Positions 33,515 through 46,377 are shown, counted from the first letter of the stretch. The stretch: 64,000 bases of DNA from Sideroxydans lithotrophicus (GCA_020723185.1 DYJI01000008.1:62001-126000), one strand, 5' to 3'. Notes: generated by a model from the sequence alone, not told the origin. Translations and numbers: made by a program.

Positions 33515-36082
33515 ATGGAACAACAATTCGCCAAAGAAACCCTCCCTGTCAGCCTCGAAGAAGAGATGCGCAAGTCCTACCTCGATTACGCCATGAGCGT
33601 GATCGTGGGGCGTGCCTTGCCCGATGTGCGCGATGGCCTGAAGCCCGTGCATCGTCGTGTGCTGTTCGCCATGCACGAGCTGTCCAACGACTGGAACCGC
33701 GCCTACAAGAAATCGGCGCGTATCGTCGGCGATGTGATCGGTAAATATCACCCGCACGGCGATACGGCGGTGTACGACACCATCGTGCGCATGGCGCAGG
33801 ATTTCTCGCTGCGCTACACGCTGGTTGACGGGCAGGGCAACTTCGGTTCGGTCGACGGCGACAATGCTGCGGCGATGCGCTACACCGAGATCCGCATGGC
33901 GAAGATCGCCCATCAGCTGCTGGAAGACCTGGACAAGGAGACGGTCGACTTCGGGCCGAACTACGACGGTTCGGAGAACGAGCCGCTGGTGTTTCCGGCG
34001 CGCTTCCCCAATCTGCTGGTGAACGGCTCGTCCGGTATCGCTGTGGGCATGGCGACCAACATCCCGCCACACAACATGAGCGAAGTGGTGGATGCCTGCC
34101 TGGCCCTGTTGCGCGAACCGGACATGGATATCGAGCGCCTGATCGAGCTGGTGCCCGCGCCGGATTTCCCGACCGCCGGATTCATCTACGGTCTGGCAGG
34201 GGTGAAAGAAGGTTACCGTACCGGTCGCGGCCGGGTGGTGATGCGCGCGCGCACCCATTTCGAGGACATCGGCAAGGGTGACCGCGAGGCGATCATCATC
34301 GACGAGCTACCGTATCAGGTGAACAAGGCCAACCTGCTGATGAAGATCGGCGAGATGGTGCGCGACAAGACGCTGGAAGGCATCTCCGAGATCCGCGATG
34401 AGTCGGACAAGTCCGGCATGCGCGCCGTGATCGAGCTCAAGCGCGGCGAGAACGCCGATGTGATCCTGAACAAGCTGTACAAATCGACCCAGATGCAGGA
34501 CAGTTTCGGCATCAACATGGTCGCCATCGTGGACGGCCAGCCCAAGCTGTGCAACCTGAAGGACGTCATCGAGGCCTTCCTGCGCCACCGCCGCGAAGTG
34601 GTGACGCGCCGCACAATCTTCGAACTGCGCAAGGCGCGCGAGCGCGGCCACATCCTGGAAGGTCTGGCGGTGGCGCTGTCCAACGTCGACGAGATCATCG
34701 CGCTCATCAAGGCTGCACCGACGCCGCCGGATGCCAAGCGTGCATTGATGTCGCGCGGCTGGCGCTCTGATCTTGTCGAGGATATGTTGAGCCGCGTCAA
34801 TGAGGCCTCGCGTCCGGAAGGGCTGGCACCGGAGTTCGGTCTGGTGAAGGGCACCGGCTACTTCCTGTCCGATGCGCAGGCGCAGGCCATCCTGGAATTG
34901 CGTCTGCAACGTCTGACCGGGCTGGAGCAGGACAAGATCGTCGGCGAATACCGCGAAGTGATGGACAGGATCGCCGATCTGCTGGATATCCTGGCCAAGC
35001 CGGCGCGCGTGACGCAGATCATCGGCGACGAGCTGGTCACCATCCGTTCCCAGTTCGGCGACAAGCGCCGCAGCGAGATCATCACGCATACGCAGGATAT
35101 GTCGATGGAAGACCTGATCGCGCCGGAAGACGTGGTAGTCACCATTTCGCACGGCGGTTACATGAAGGCGCAGAAGCTTGACGAATACCGCGCGCAGAAA
35201 CGCGGCGGCCGCGGCAAGCAGGCGGCATCGACCAAGGAAGACGATTTCGTCGACAACCTGTTCATCGCCAACACCCACGATTACATCCTGTGCTTCTCCA
35301 ACCGCGGACGCTGCTACTGGCTGAAGGTATATGAAGTGCCGCAGGGGACGCGTATGTCGCGCGGACGGCCTATCGTCAATCTGTTGCCGCTGGAAGCGGG
35401 CGAGCAGATCAATGCGGTGCTGCCGGTGAAGGAATTCGCCGAAGACAAGTTCATCTTCTTCGCCACCAGCGAAGGCACGGTGAAGAAGACACCGTTGTCA
35501 GACTTCGCCAACCCGCGCAAGGCCGGCATCATCGCCATCAACCTGGATGAGGGCGATTTCCTCATCGGCGTGGCGGTGACCGACGGCAAGCATGACGTGA
35601 TGCTGTTCTCCGACGAGGGCAAGGCGGTGCGTTTCGACGAGAACGATGTGCGTTCGATGGGCCGTGTGACGCGCGGCGTGCGCGGCATGAATCTGGCGGC
35701 GGGCGGCAAGGTCATCGCCCTGCTGGTGGCGGAAGAAGGCGAGCGCTCTGTGTTGACCGCGACCGAGAACGGTTACGGCAAGCGTACGGCTATCGCCGAG
35801 TACACGCGCCACGGACGCGGTACCAAAGGCATGATCGCGATCCAGACTTCGGAGCGCAACGGCAAGGTGGTCGCGGCCACACTGGTCGAAGATAAAGACG
35901 AGATCATGCTGATCGGCACCAATGGCGTGCTGATCCGCACCCGCGTCAATGAGATCCGCGAGATGAGTCGCGCCACGCAGGGCGTGACGCTGATGAATCT
36001 GGAAAAGGGCGAGAAGCTGGCCGGTCTGAGCCGTATCGCGGAGACAGAAGACGAAGCTGACACCGAATCCGATAACGAGTGA
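33515..36082 (+). CDS. gyrA: DNA gyrase subunit A
   Basis: [57 protein letters not shown]. Confidence 0.97.
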   Translation: MEQQFAKETLPVSLEEEMRKSYLDYAMSVIVGRALPDVRDGLKPVHRRVLFAMHELSNDWNRAYKKSARIVGDVIGKYHPHGDTAVYDTIVRMAQDFSLRYTLVDGQGNFGSVDGDNAAAMRYTEIRMAKIAHQLLEDLDKETVDFGPNYDGSENEPLVFPARFPNLLVNGSSGIAVGMATNIPPHNMSEVVDACLALLREPDMDIERLIELVPAPDFPTAGFIYGLAGVKEGYRTGRGRVVMRARTHFEDIGKGDREAIIIDELPYQVNKANLLMKIGEMVRDKTLEGISEIRDESDKSGMRAVIELKRGENADVILNKLYKSTQMQDSFGINMVAIVDGQPKLCNLKDVIEAFLRHRREVVTRRTIFELRKARERGHILEGLAVALSNVDEIIALIKAAPTPPDAKRALMSRGWRSDLVEDMLSRVNEASRPEGLAPEFGLVKGTGYFLSDAQAQAILELRLQRLTGLEQDKIVGEYREVMDRIADLLDILAKPARVTQIIGDELVTIRSQFGDKRRSEIITHTQDMSMEDLIAPEDVVVTISHGGYMKAQKLDEYRAQKRGGRGKQAASTKEDDFVDNLFIANTHDYILCFSNRGRCYWLKVYEVPQGTRMSRGRPIVNLLPLEAGEQINAVLPVKEFAEDKFIFFATSEGTVKKTPLSDFANPRKAGIIAINLDEGDFLIGVAVTDGKHDVMLFSDEGKAVRFDENDVRSMGRVTRGVRGMNLAAGGKVIALLVAEEGERSVLTATENGYGKRTAIAEYTRHGRGTKGMIAIQTSERNGKVVAATLVEDKDEIMLIGTNGVLIRTRVNEIREMSRATQGVTLMNLEKGEKLAGLSRIAETEDEADTESDNE

Positions 36083-36103
36083 TTTTTCCGGGGAGAGAAG
36101 GGC

Positions 36104-37186
36104 ATGGCGATCTATAACTTCAGCGCGGGGCCGGCGGTATTGCCGAAGGAAGTGTTGCTACAGGCGCAGGCGGAACTGGCTGATTGGCACGGCAGCGGCA
36201 TGTCGGTGATGGAGATGTCGCACCGTGGCAAGGAATACATGGGTATCCATGCACAGGCCGAAGCCGATCTGCGCGAGTTGATGGGCATCCCGGCCAATTA
36301 CAAGGTACTGTTCCTGCAGGGCGGCGCGCACCTGCAGTTCTCCATGATCCCGCTCAACCTGATGCGCGACAAGGCATCGGCCGACTACGTGAATACCGGC
36401 GAATGGTCGAAGAAAGCCATCGGCGAGGCGAAGAAGTTCTGCGCGGTGAACGTGGTCGCTGACAACAAGGACAGGAACTGCAGCTATGTGCCGCCCTTCG
36501 ATGGCTGGAAATGCGATCCGAACGCGGCCTATCTGCATTACTGTCCGAACGAGACCATAGGCGGCGTGGAGTTCAACTGGATACCGGAAACGGGGAATGT
36601 GCCGCTGGTGGCGGACATGTCCTCCAACATCCTGTCGCGCGAGATCGACGTTTCCAGGTTCGGCCTGATCTACGCGGGCGCGCAGAAGAACATCGGACCG
36701 GCCGGTCTGACGCTGGTGATCGTGCGCGAGGACCTGATCGGTCAGGTGGCGGCCGGTACGCCGACCATGCTGGACTACAAGATCCATGCAGACGGCGAGT
36801 CCATGTACAACACGCCGCCCACTTTCGCCATCTACATGGCGGGGCTGGTGTTCCAGTGGCTGAAGAAGAACGGCGGCGTCGCCGCGATGGAGAAGACCAA
36901 CATCGCCAAGGCGCAGCTGCTGTACGACGCGATTGACAGCAGCAACGGTTTCTACAATTGTCCGGTGAACAAGGCCGACCGCTCGCGCATGAACGTGCCG
37001 TTCACGCTGAAGGATGCCGCGCTGGATGGCGAGTTCCTCAAGCAGGCGGATGCGCGCGGGCTGCTGCAGCTGAAAGGTCACCGCTCGGTTGGCGGAATGC
37101 GCGCCTCGATCTACAACGCCATGCCAATGGAGGGTGTGCAAGCGCTGGTCGGGTTCATGAACGAGTTCGCGCGCAGCAAAGCCTGA
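36104..37186 (+). CDS. serC: Phosphoserine aminotransferase
   Basis: [25 protein letters not shown]..., [21 protein letters not shown]. Confidence 0.97.
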   Translation: MAIYNFSAGPAVLPKEVLLQAQAELADWHGSGMSVMEMSHRGKEYMGIHAQAEADLRELMGIPANYKVLFLQGGAHLQFSMIPLNLMRDKASADYVNTGEWSKKAIGEAKKFCAVNVVADNKDRNCSYVPPFDGWKCDPNAAYLHYCPNETIGGVEFNWIPETGNVPLVADMSSNILSREIDVSRFGLIYAGAQKNIGPAGLTLVIVREDLIGQVAAGTPTMLDYKIHADGESMYNTPPTFAIYMAGLVFQWLKKNGGVAAMEKTNIAKAQLLYDAIDSSNGFYNCPVNKADRSRMNVPFTLKDAALDGEFLKQADARGLLQLKGHRSVGGMRASIYNAMPMEGVQALVGFMNEFARSKA

Positions 37187-37203
37187 GTCGCGAGCGCGCT
37201 GCC

Positions 37204-38394
37204 ATGAGCCGCATTTTTCGCATCCTCACGCTGAACAAGATCTCCGCGACGGGTTTGAAGCGCCTGCCCGCCGGCCGCTACGTCACCGGCAACGACATCG
37301 CCCAGCCGGATGCGATCCTGGTGCGCTCGCAGGACATGCACGGGATGGATATCCCGGGCAGTGTGCTGGCCATCGCGCGCGCCGGGGCGGGGACGAACAA
37401 CGTGCCGGTCAAGCGGATGAGCGAACGCGGTGTGCCGGTGTTCAATGCCCCGGGTGCGAATGCCAATGCGGTGAAGGAACTGGTCATCACCGGCATGCTG
37501 CTGGCGTCACGCAACATCATGCCGGCATTGCATTTCACGTCCGCGCTGCGTGGCGATGACGAGACCCTGCACAGGCTGGTGGAAGATGGCAAGAAGCAAT
37601 TCGCTGGTACCGAATTGCGCGCGCGCACGCTGGGCGTGGTCGGCCTTGGGGCAGTCGGTCGTCTGGTTGCGGATGCTGCGCTGGGGCTGGGCATGCAGGT
37701 GATCGGTTTCGATCCCGAGATCACGGTCGATGCAGCGTGGGGCTTGTCCTCGCAGGTGAGGAAAGCACACAGCATCGAGGAACTGCTCAGGCACAGCGAT
37801 TTCGTCACCCTGCACGTGCCCTTGCTGGATGCGACCCGGGGCCTGATCGACGGGAAGCGGGTGGCCGCCATGAAGTCGGGGGCCGTGCTGCTGAATTTCT
37901 CGCGCGATGCCATCGTCAACGAGGATGCGGTGATCGCGGGGTTGAACAGCAAGCATCTGCGGGCTTATGTGTGTGATTTTCCCAGCAACAGGACGCTGGG
38001 TAACGAACGCATCATCGCGCTACCCCATCTGGGGGCGTCGACCGCCGAGGCGGAGGAGAACTGCGCGGTGATGGTGGCCGAACAACTGCGCGAATATCTG
38101 GAACACGGGAATATCACCAACACGGTGAACTTCCCCAATGTCACGATGCCGCGCGAATCGGCGTTCCGGGTCGCCATCGCTAATGCCAATGTGCCGAACA
38201 TGCTGGGGCAGATATCCTCCGCGCTGGCGGAGGCGGGGATCAATATCCATAACATGACCAATAAATCGCGCGGTGATATGGCGTATACGCTGGTGGATAC
38301 CGACAGCGCATTGCCGCAACAATTGATCGCCCATCTGGCCGCCATTCCCGGCGTGCTGATGGTGCGCGATCTGCCGCTGGAGAACGAAGCGTGA
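37204..38394 (+). CDS. serA: D-3-phosphoglycerate dehydrogenase
   Basis: ARAGAGTNNVPVKRMSERGVPVFNAPGANANAVKELVI, C-terminal ACT domain; between serC and pheA. Confidence 0.92.
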   Translation: MSRIFRILTLNKISATGLKRLPAGRYVTGNDIAQPDAILVRSQDMHGMDIPGSVLAIARAGAGTNNVPVKRMSERGVPVFNAPGANANAVKELVITGMLLASRNIMPALHFTSALRGDDETLHRLVEDGKKQFAGTELRARTLGVVGLGAVGRLVADAALGLGMQVIGFDPEITVDAAWGLSSQVRKAHSIEELLRHSDFVTLHVPLLDATRGLIDGKRVAAMKSGAVLLNFSRDAIVNEDAVIAGLNSKHLRAYVCDFPSNRTLGNERIIALPHLGASTAEAEENCAVMVAEQLREYLEHGNITNTVNFPNVTMPRESAFRVAIANANVPNMLGQISSALAEAGINIHNMTNKSRGDMAYTLVDTDSALPQQLIAHLAAIPGVLMVRDLPLENEA

Positions 38395-39455
38395 GCGAAG
38401 AGTTGAAGAAATACAGAGAGCAGATAGACCGGCTGGATGGGCAGTTGCTGGAGATGTTCAACCAGCGTGCGAAGCTGGCTCAGCAGATAGGCCATGCCAA
38501 GGGGGCGAGCGCCGTATTGCGTCCGGAACGCGAAGCGCAGGTGTTGCAACGACTGGTTCGGGAGAATACCGGCCCGCTGTCGGCAGAGGCCATCAAGCAA
38601 CTGTTCACCGAAGTGATCTCGCAGTGCCGTGCGCTGGAGGCCCCGCTACATGTGGCCTATCTGGGGCCGCACGGCACGTTCAGCGAGGCGGCGGTGTTTC
38701 AGCGCTTCGGCCAGGCGACGGTAGGTATCCCCGCCGATTCCATCGATGGCGTGTTCAAGGCGGTGGAAAGCGGCGCGGCCAGCTATGGCATGGTGCCGGT
38801 GGAGAATTCCACCGAGGGCGCGGTCGGCCGCACGCTGGATCTGCTGCTGAACTGCAGCCTGAAGATCTGCGGCGAGGTGATGCTGCAGGTGCACCAGTGT
38901 CTGCTGTCGAACGAGAACGACCTGTCGGTCATCCGCAAGGTGTATTCGCATCCGCAGTCTTTCGGCCAGTGCCAGGACTGGCTGCATGCGCATCTGCCCC
39001 ATGCCGAACGCATCACCGCCAGCAGCAATGCCGATGCCGCGCGGCTGGCGACGGAAGACTTGTTCTCTGCCGCCATTGCCGGGGTGCAGGCGGCAGAGCA
39101 TTTCAAACTCAAGGTGCTGGCACAGAACATCGAGGATGATGCGCGCAATACCACACGCTTCCTCGTGATCGGCAATCAGGATGTAGCTCCCTCCGGCCGC
39201 GACAAGACTTCGCTGGTGATGACGGCTGCCAATCGTCCCGGTGCGATGCATGACTTGCTGACGCCGTTCGCGCAGCATGGGGTGTCGATGACCAAGATGG
39301 AATCCCGGCCATCGGGTACCGGTCTGTGGGAATACGTGTTCTATGTCGATATCGAAGGCCATCAGGCTGATGCCAAAGTGGCGGCGGCGCTCGAGCAGTT
39401 GCGCGGGATCGCGTCATTCGTCAAGGTGCTGGGTTCCTACCCGGTTGCCGTGTAG
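38391..39455 (+). CDS. pheA: Bifunctional chorismate mutase/prephenate dehydratase
   Basis: CM domain plus PDT AYLGPHGTFSEAAVFQRFG and ACT SRPSGTGLWEYVFYVDIEGH. Confidence 0.95.
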   Translation: MSEELKKYREQIDRLDGQLLEMFNQRAKLAQQIGHAKGASAVLRPEREAQVLQRLVRENTGPLSAEAIKQLFTEVISQCRALEAPLHVAYLGPHGTFSEAAVFQRFGQATVGIPADSIDGVFKAVESGAASYGMVPVENSTEGAVGRTLDLLLNCSLKICGEVMLQVHQCLLSNENDLSVIRKVYSHPQSFGQCQDWLHAHLPHAERITASSNADAARLATEDLFSAAIAGVQAAEHFKLKVLAQNIEDDARNTTRFLVIGNQDVAPSGRDKTSLVMTAANRPGAMHDLLTPFAQHGVSMTKMESRPSGTGLWEYVFYVDIEGHQADAKVAAALEQLRGIASFVKVLGSYPVAV

Positions 39456-39474
39456 CAAAATCAATAAAACATCA

Positions 39475-39589
39475 TCCGCAGATTACACAGATTTCCATGT
39501 TCAAGACGATGGACAGCTATTTCTGGGAGTGGAGGTGTTTTGTGTATGGTATTGGTTTATCAATCTGTGGAATCTGCGTAATCTGCGGA
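39475..39589. repeat. Intergenic element with near-perfect 19-bp terminal inverted repeats
   Basis: tccgcagattacacagatt (39475-39493) vs aatctgcgtaatctgcgga (39571-39589), 18/19 complementary. Confidence 0.7.
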
Positions 39590-39626
39590 CAAGAAAGAGT
39601 TTTTGGTTTTTCAATCAAGGTATCAG

Positions 39627-40748
39627 ATGAATTATTGTGATTTAGCCCCTTCCTACATCCGCGCCATCGCGCCCTATCAGCCCGGCAAGCCGATCTCCGA
39701 ACTGGAGCGCGAGCTGGGCATCACTGGCATCATCAAGCTGGCCTCGAACGAGAACCCGCTCGGGGCCAGCAGTGCCGCCGTGGCCGCGATGCAGGAAGCG
39801 ATCAAGCACATCGCGCTGTATCCCGACGGCAACGGATTCGAGCTGAAGGATGCGCTGGTCAAACGGTATGGCGTGACCCACGCCAACATCACGCTGGGAA
39901 ATGGTTCCAACGACCTGCTGGAACTGGCCGCGCGGGCCTTCCTCACCCCGGGTGACAAGGTGGTGTATTCGGCGCATGCCTTCGCGGTATATGCATTGGC
40001 GACGCAGGCGGTCGGTGCGACCGGCATCAACGTGCCTGCGACCAAAGGTTATGGCCATGACTTGCCGGCCATGCTGAAGGCGGCAAAGGAGTGCAAGGCC
40101 AAGATCGTGTTCATCGCCAATCCGAACAATCCGACCGGCACCTTCCTTGAGGCGGAGGCGCTGCGCGAGTTCATACGCGCGCTACCGGCGGACATCCTGG
40201 TGGTGCTGGACGAGGCCTACAACGAATATCTGCCAGAAGAAAAACGCTATGACAGCGTGAGCTGGCTGCAGGAGTTCCCCAATCTCATCATCTCACGCAC
40301 CTTCTCCAAGGCTTATGGTCTGGCCGGTCTGCGCGTGGGTTATGCGATGGCGCATGAACAGGTCACGGATATGATGAATCGCGTGCGCCAGCCGTTCAAT
40401 GTGAACAGCATCGCGCAGGCGGCAGCCGTGGCAGCCTTGCGCGATGTGTCATTCGTCAAGCGCACCTTCGAGCTGAACCAGCGTGGCATGGCGCAGATCA
40501 CCGAAGGGCTGGGCAAGCTGGGGCTGAAGCACATCCCGTCCTATGGAAACTTCGTCGCGTTCCATATCGGCAATGCATCGGCGACCTACAGACGCTTGCT
40601 GGAACTGGGCGTAATCGTGCGCCCGATCGAGAACTATGACATGCCGGGCTGGCTGCGCGTTTCCATCGGCCTGGAAAGCGAGAACGCCAAGTTCCTCGGC
40701 GCTCTGGAGAAGTGCATCAACGAGCAGGCTAGCGGAGAAGCCAAATGA
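39627..40748 (+). CDS. hisC: Histidinol-phosphate aminotransferase
   Basis: KLASNENPLGAS, LYPDGNGFELKDAL, DEAYNEY, SRTFSKAYGLAGLRVGY. Confidence 0.9.
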   Translation: MNYCDLAPSYIRAIAPYQPGKPISELERELGITGIIKLASNENPLGASSAAVAAMQEAIKHIALYPDGNGFELKDALVKRYGVTHANITLGNGSNDLLELAARAFLTPGDKVVYSAHAFAVYALATQAVGATGINVPATKGYGHDLPAMLKAAKECKAKIVFIANPNNPTGTFLEAEALREFIRALPADILVVLDEAYNEYLPEEKRYDSVSWLQEFPNLIISRTFSKAYGLAGLRVGYAMAHEQVTDMMNRVRQPFNVNSIAQAAAVAALRDVSFVKRTFELNQRGMAQITEGLGKLGLKHIPSYGNFVAFHIGNASATYRRLLELGVIVRPIENYDMPGWLRVSIGLESENAKFLGALEKCINEQASGEAK

Positions 40749-41761
40749 TCATCGTGATGGGGAGCGACACGACCGATGCGCAACTCGATGCGGTGGTGAA
40801 GAAGATCGAGGCCGCCGGGCTGCGCGCCAACATCTCGCGCGGTATCGAACGCATCGTAGTCGGAGCCATCGGCGACGAGCGCAAACTGGAGGCGGAGATG
40901 TTCACCCCGCTGCCGGGCGTGGAATCGGCGATGCACATCGCCAAGCAATACAAGATCGTGTCGCGCGAGTCGCACAAGCAGGACACCGTGATCGACATCG
41001 CCGGCGTGCCGCTGGGCGGCAAACAGATCCAGATCATCGCCGGGCCATGTTCGGTGGAGACGCAGGAGCAGATGGACCTGGCGGCCAGGTTCACGCACGA
41101 GGCGGGTTGCCGTTTGATGCGCGGCGGTGCGTTCAAGCCGCGCACCAGCCCCTATGCTTTCCAGGGCCACGGCGTGGAAGGCCTGGACATGTTCCGCAAG
41201 GCGGCGCAGAAATACAAACTGCCCATCGTCACCGAATTGATGGACGCGCGCCAACTGGATGCCTTCATGGAATACGACGTGGATGTGATCCAGATCGGCA
41301 CGCGCAACATGCAGAACTTCGACCTGCTCAAGGCCGTGGGCAAGATCAACAAGCCAATCATCCTCAAGCGCGGCATGTCGGCCACCATCAGCGAATGGCT
41401 GATGTCGGCGGAATACATCGCTGCGGGCGGCAACCACAACATAATCTTCTGCGAGCGCGGTATACGTACCTTCGAGACGGCTTACCGCAACGTGCTGGAC
41501 GTGACCGCCATCGCAGTACTGAAAAAGGAGACGCATCTGCCGGTGATCGTCGATCCTTCGCATGCGGGCGGCAAGGCCTGGATGGTGCCCGCGCTATCGC
41601 AAGCAGCGATTGCAGCGGGTGCCGATGGTCTGCTGGTCGAGATGCATCCCAGCCCGTGCGACGCATGGTGCGATGCGGATCAGGCGTTGACGCCTGAGGA
41701 ACTGAAGAAGCTGATGGGAACGCTGGGTGCGATCGCCGGGGCGATCGGACGCACGGTGTAA
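40745..41761 (+). CDS. aroF: 3-deoxy-7-phosphoheptulonate synthase
   Basis: IIAGPCSVETQEQM, MRGGAFKPRTSPYAFQG, VIVDPSHAGGKAWMVPALSQAAIAAGADGLLVEMHP. Confidence 0.93.
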   Translation: MIIVMGSDTTDAQLDAVVKKIEAAGLRANISRGIERIVVGAIGDERKLEAEMFTPLPGVESAMHIAKQYKIVSRESHKQDTVIDIAGVPLGGKQIQIIAGPCSVETQEQMDLAARFTHEAGCRLMRGGAFKPRTSPYAFQGHGVEGLDMFRKAAQKYKLPIVTELMDARQLDAFMEYDVDVIQIGTRNMQNFDLLKAVGKINKPIILKRGMSATISEWLMSAEYIAAGGNHNIIFCERGIRTFETAYRNVLDVTAIAVLKKETHLPVIVDPSHAGGKAWMVPALSQAAIAAGADGLLVEMHPSPCDAWCDADQALTPEELKKLMGTLGAIAGAIGRTV

Positions 41762-41764
41762 GAC

Positions 41765-42634
41765 ATGCAACCGTCCTTTCGCAAGATCGTCATCTTCGGC
41801 GTCGGCCTCATTGGCGGATCGTTCGCGCTCGCCTTGCGCAAGGCGGGGGCGGTAGGTGATGTGGTCGGTTTCGGTCGCAGTCAGGCCACATTGGATGAAG
41901 CGAAACAGCTGGGTATCCTCGACCGCATCGGCAGCGATGTGGCAGCCGAAGTGAAAGATGCGGACATCGTGCTGCTGGCGACACCGGTAGCGCAGATGGC
42001 GGACATCTTTGTACGTATCGCACCGCATCTGGGCAGCCAGACGCTGGTGACGGACGGCGGCAGCACCAAGTGCGATGTGGTCGCAGCAGCACGCGCACAT
42101 CTGGGCAGTAAGGTCGCGCAATTCATTCCCGGACATCCCATCGCAGGTGCAGAGAAAAGCGGTGCCTCGGCGGCGATGGCCGATCTGTATCAAGGCAAGA
42201 AGGTCGTGCTCGCGCCTTTGCCGGAGAATCCCAAGGCATCCGTAGCGCGAGTGCGTCAGGCCTGGGAGTTGTGCGGCGCGAACGTGATGGAACTGACGCC
42301 CGAAGAACACGACGGTGTGTTCGCGGCGGTGAGCCATCTGCCGCATCTGTTGTCTTTCGCGCTGGTGCACGATCTGGCGCAACGCGACAACAAGGAGCTG
42401 CTGCTGTCCTTCGCGGCCAGCGGTTTCCGCGATTTCACGCGTATCGCTGCCAGCTCGCCCGAGATGTGGCGCGACATCAGTCTGGCCAACCGCGACGCAC
42501 TGCTACGGGAAGTGAAACGCTACGCGGATGAGCTCTATGTCATCCATCAGGCCCTGCAAAACAACGACGCCGCCAAGCTGGAAGAGATATTCAGCGTGGC
42601 GCGCGCAGTGCGCAGCAACTGGACTCAACAATAA
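41765..42634 (+). CDS. tyrA: Prephenate dehydrogenase
   Basis: [43 protein letters not shown]. Confidence 0.93.
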   Translation: MQPSFRKIVIFGVGLIGGSFALALRKAGAVGDVVGFGRSQATLDEAKQLGILDRIGSDVAAEVKDADIVLLATPVAQMADIFVRIAPHLGSQTLVTDGGSTKCDVVAAARAHLGSKVAQFIPGHPIAGAEKSGASAAMADLYQGKKVVLAPLPENPKASVARVRQAWELCGANVMELTPEEHDGVFAAVSHLPHLLSFALVHDLAQRDNKELLLSFAASGFRDFTRIAASSPEMWRDISLANRDALLREVKRYADELYVIHQALQNNDAAKLEEIFSVARAVRSNWTQQ

Positions 42635-42650
42635 TCATTCTTTCCATCGC

Positions 42651-44591
42651 ATGACTCAGCACGAATATTTCGAACTTCCTCCCCTGATGTCCGCGCGCGG
42701 CACGGTGCGTCTGCCGGGTTCCAAGAGTATTTCTAACCGCGTGCTGCTGCTGGCGGCCTTGTCCGAAGGCGAGACGGTAGTGCGCGATCTGCTGAAATCG
42801 GATGACACCGACCGCATGCTGGGGGCATTGACGACTTTGGGCATCGGCGTGGAGTCGCTGGGCGACAATGCCTATCGCATCACGGGGTGTGCAGGCGACT
42901 TCCCGAACAAGGATGCCAAACTGTTCCTGGGTAATGCAGGTACCGCGTTCCGTCCGCTGACAGCGGCATTGGCTTTGTCGGGTGGCAGCTATGAATTGTC
43001 CGGTGTGGCACGCATGCATGAGCGGCCTATCGGCGACCTGGTGGATGCTTTGCGCCAGCTTGGTGCGGACATCAAATATCTGGGCAACGAAGGGTTCCCC
43101 CCGCTGCAAATCTCTCCGGCCAAGCTGGCGGGCGATACCGCGCAGGTGCGAGGCGATGTGTCGAGTCAGTTCCTCACCGGTCTGCTTATGGCTTTGCCTT
43201 TGCTGGATCGTACGGTGAAGGTCGAAGTGGTGGGCGAACTGATTTCCAAACCCTACATCGAGATCACGCTGGCGATGATGGCGCGCTTCGGTGTGACTGT
43301 TCAGCGCGATGGCTGGCGCAGTTTCACGGTTGCAGCGGGTAGTCGCTATGTTTCGCCGCAAGAGGTATTCGTTGAGGGCGATGCTTCATCCGCTTCCTAT
43401 TTCCTGGCGGCGGGTGCCATCGGCGGAGGGCCGGTGCGAGTGGAAGGTGTGGGACAGGACAGCGTGCAGGGTGATGTGTGCTTTGCCGAAGAACTGCAAA
43501 AGATGGGCGCGCGTATCACCATTGGTCCGAACTGGATGGAAGCTGCAGGCCCGGCGGACGGCCAGCTGAAAGCTATCGACCTCGACTGCAATCACATTCC
43601 CGATGCCGCGATGACGCTGGCCGTGGCGGCGCTGTTCGCTACCGGCACGACCACGTTGCGCAACATCGCCAGCTGGCGCGTGAAGGAGACCGACCGTATC
43701 GCGGCGATGGCAACCGAGCTGCGCAAGGTGGGGGCGATGGTGGAAGAGGGGGCTGATTACATTCGCATCACGCCAGCGGTGCAACTCAAGCATGCGGCCA
43801 TCGATACTTACGACGACCATCGTATGGCGATGTGCTTCTCGCTGGTATCGTTTGGCACTGGAGTTCGTATCAACGATCCTAAGTGCGTAGCCAAGACCTT
43901 CCCCGACTATTTCACGGAGTTCGCCAAAGTGACTCAAACCGTTCCTGTCATCGCCATCGATGGGCCTTCTGCTTCCGGCAAAGGTACCGTGGCTCAACGC
44001 GTGGCCGATGCCTTGGGCATGCATTACCTCGACAGCGGTGCTTTGTACCGTTTGCTGGGTCTGGCAGCGCAGCGCCATGGCGTGGCGCTGGATGACGAAT
44101 CCGGTCTGGCTGCGCTGGCGGGCAGGGTGGATATCCGTTTCGAGAAGGGCGAGACCTGGCTAGATGGCGAGATGGTCGGTGATGAATTGCGTACGGAAGA
44201 AGCTGGTTCGGCCGCCTCCAAAGTGGCGTCACTGCCGCAGGTGCGGGTCGCCTTGCTGGACAAGCAACGCGCTTTCCGCCAGGGCCCGGGGCTGGTGGCG
44301 GACGGGCGGGATATGGCGTCGGTGGTGTTTCCGGATGCCGCGCTGAAGATATTCCTGACCGCTTCGGCCGAGGCCCGTGCGGAACGTCGTTATAAGCAGT
44401 TGATAGAAAAAGGGATGGGTGCTAATATCGCCGCCCTTTTGCAGGATATACAGGCGCGCGACGAACGCGATATGCAACGTAGCGTCGCTCCCCTGCAACA
44501 GGCGCAAGGTGCAAGTCTGCTGGATACGACGCCTCTGAACATCGAGCAAGCGGTCGAAGAAGTGCTGACACGATACCGTGCAATTTGCTAG
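42651..44591 (+). CDS. aroA-cmk: Fused 3-phosphoshikimate 1-carboxyvinyltransferase / cytidylate kinase
   Basis: Single ORF: Aro[17 protein letters not shown] ... [13 protein letters not shown] then Cmk [35 protein letters not shown] ... [24 protein letters not shown]. Confidence 0.92.
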   Translation: MTQHEYFELPPLMSARGTVRLPGSKSISNRVLLLAALSEGETVVRDLLKSDDTDRMLGALTTLGIGVESLGDNAYRITGCAGDFPNKDAKLFLGNAGTAFRPLTAALALSGGSYELSGVARMHERPIGDLVDALRQLGADIKYLGNEGFPPLQISPAKLAGDTAQVRGDVSSQFLTGLLMALPLLDRTVKVEVVGELISKPYIEITLAMMARFGVTVQRDGWRSFTVAAGSRYVSPQEVFVEGDASSASYFLAAGAIGGGPVRVEGVGQDSVQGDVCFAEELQKMGARITIGPNWMEAAGPADGQLKAIDLDCNHIPDAAMTLAVAALFATGTTTLRNIASWRVKETDRIAAMATELRKVGAMVEEGADYIRITPAVQLKHAAIDTYDDHRMAMCFSLVSFGTGVRINDPKCVAKTFPDYFTEFAKVTQTVPVIAIDGPSASGKGTVAQRVADALGMHYLDSGALYRLLGLAAQRHGVALDDESGLAALAGRVDIRFEKGETWLDGEMVGDELRTEEAGSAASKVASLPQVRVALLDKQRAFRQGPGLVADGRDMASVVFPDAALKIFLTASAEARAERRYKQLIEKGMGANIAALLQDIQARDERDMQRSVAPLQQAQGASLLDTTPLNIEQAVEEVLTRYRAIC

Positions 44592-44670
44592 GCCCCGCGT
44601 GGCTCCCCGCCATCCGGGTTGATAAACGAACCCCCGTGCAGTTTGCGGGATAACCTGAGAGTAGATCGAA

Positions 44671-46377
44671 ATGACCGCTGTAGCCGAAATGGAAAGCTTT
44701 GCATCACTGTTTGAAGAAAGCCTGAATCGCAAGGAAATGCGTGCAGGTGAACTCATCACCGCCCAAGTCGTTCGCGTTGAGCAGAACGTGGTCGTGGTGA
44801 ATGCCGGACTGAAGTCCGAAAGTTACATCCCCGTTGAAGAATTCAAGGACGCGCAAGGCAACGTCGAAGTGAAGGCGGGTGATTTCACCACCGTCGCTAT
44901 CGAGTCCCTGGAGAACGGCTACGGCGAGACACGTCTGTCGCGCGAAAAAGCCAAGCGTCTGGCTGCCTGGATCGATCTGGAACAGGCAATGGAAGAAGGC
45001 CGTATCGTTGAAGGTTACGTCAGCGGCAAGGTCAAGGGCGGTCTGACTGCCATGGTGAACGGCATCCGCGCATTCTTGCCCGGTTCGCTGGTGGACATCC
45101 GTCCGGTCAAGGACACCACACCGTACGAAAACAAGACCATGGAACTCAAGGTCATCAAGCTGGATCGCAAGCGCAACAACGTGGTGGTTTCCCGCCGCGC
45201 TGTGATGGAAGCGACTCAGGGTGCTGATCGCGAATCCCTGCTGGAGAACCTGAAGGAAGGTGCAGTGGTCAAGGGTATCGTCAAGAACATCACCGACTAC
45301 GGTGCGTTCGTCGACCTGGGCGGTATCGATGGCCTGTTGCACATCACCGATCTGGCGTGGCGCCGCGTCAAGCATCCGTCCGAGGTGCTGACAGTTGGCG
45401 ACGAGATCGAAGCCAAGATCCTCAAGTTCGATCAAGAGAAGAACCGCGTTTCCCTCGGCATCAAGCAGATGGGCGACGATCCGTGGAATGGTCTGGCACG
45501 TCGTTATCCGCAAGGCACACGCCTGTTCGGCAAGGTGACCAACCTGACCGACTACGGTGCATTCGTCGAGATCGAACAAGGCATCGAAGGTCTGGTGCAC
45601 GTGTCCGAGATGGATTGGACCAACAAGAATGTCCATCCGTCCAAGGTCGTGGCCCTGGGCGACGAAGTCGAAGTAATGATCCTCGAGATCGACGAGCAGC
45701 GTCGTCGTATCTCCCTGGGTATGAAGCAGTGCAAGTCCAATCCCTGGGATGACTTCGCGGCGAATCACCAGAAGGGCGACAAGGTCAAGGGCGCGATCAA
45801 GTCGATCACCGACTTCGGCGTGTTCATCGGTCTGGATGGCGGTATCGACGGTCTGGTACACCTGTCTGACCTGTCCTGGAGCGTTGCCGGCGAAGAAGCC
45901 GTGCGCAACTACAAGAAGGGCGACGAACTGGAAGCAGTCGTGCTGGCCATCGACGTCGAGCGCGAGCGCATCTCCCTCGGTATCAAGCAACTGGAAGGTG
46001 ATCCGTTCGGCGGTTTCGTGACCGGCCACGACAAGGGCGCTATCGTTACCGGCGTCGTCAAGTCGCTGGATGCCAAGGGTGCAGTGGTTCAGCTGGAAGG
46101 CGACGTCGAAGCCTACCTGAAGGCTTCGGAAGTGTCCGTGGACCGCGTGGAAGACATCCGCAACCACCTGAAAGAAGGCGACACCGTCAAGGCTGTGATC
46201 ATCAACGTGGATCGCAAGAACCGCGGCATCAACCTGTCGATCAAGGCGCTGGACAAGGCCGACACGGCAGCGGCGATGCAGAAGTTCGCAGCCGAGAACA
46301 CCAGTGCTTCCGGCACCACGAACCTGGGTGCCCTGCTCAAGGCCAAGATGGATTCCAGCAAGGCTGACGCTCAGTAA
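44671..46377 (+). CDS. rpsA: 30S ribosomal protein S1
   Basis: Six S1 repeats, e.g. [31 protein letters not shown]. Confidence 0.97.
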   Translation: MTAVAEMESFASLFEESLNRKEMRAGELITAQVVRVEQNVVVVNAGLKSESYIPVEEFKDAQGNVEVKAGDFTTVAIESLENGYGETRLSREKAKRLAAWIDLEQAMEEGRIVEGYVSGKVKGGLTAMVNGIRAFLPGSLVDIRPVKDTTPYENKTMELKVIKLDRKRNNVVVSRRAVMEATQGADRESLLENLKEGAVVKGIVKNITDYGAFVDLGGIDGLLHITDLAWRRVKHPSEVLTVGDEIEAKILKFDQEKNRVSLGIKQMGDDPWNGLARRYPQGTRLFGKVTNLTDYGAFVEIEQGIEGLVHVSEMDWTNKNVHPSKVVALGDEVEVMILEIDEQRRRISLGMKQCKSNPWDDFAANHQKGDKVKGAIKSITDFGVFIGLDGGIDGLVHLSDLSWSVAGEEAVRNYKKGDELEAVVLAIDVERERISLGIKQLEGDPFGGFVTGHDKGAIVTGVVKSLDAKGAVVQLEGDVEAYLKASEVSVDRVEDIRNHLKEGDTVKAVIINVDRKNRGINLSIKALDKADTAAAMQKFAAENTSASGTTNLGALLKAKMDSSKADAQ

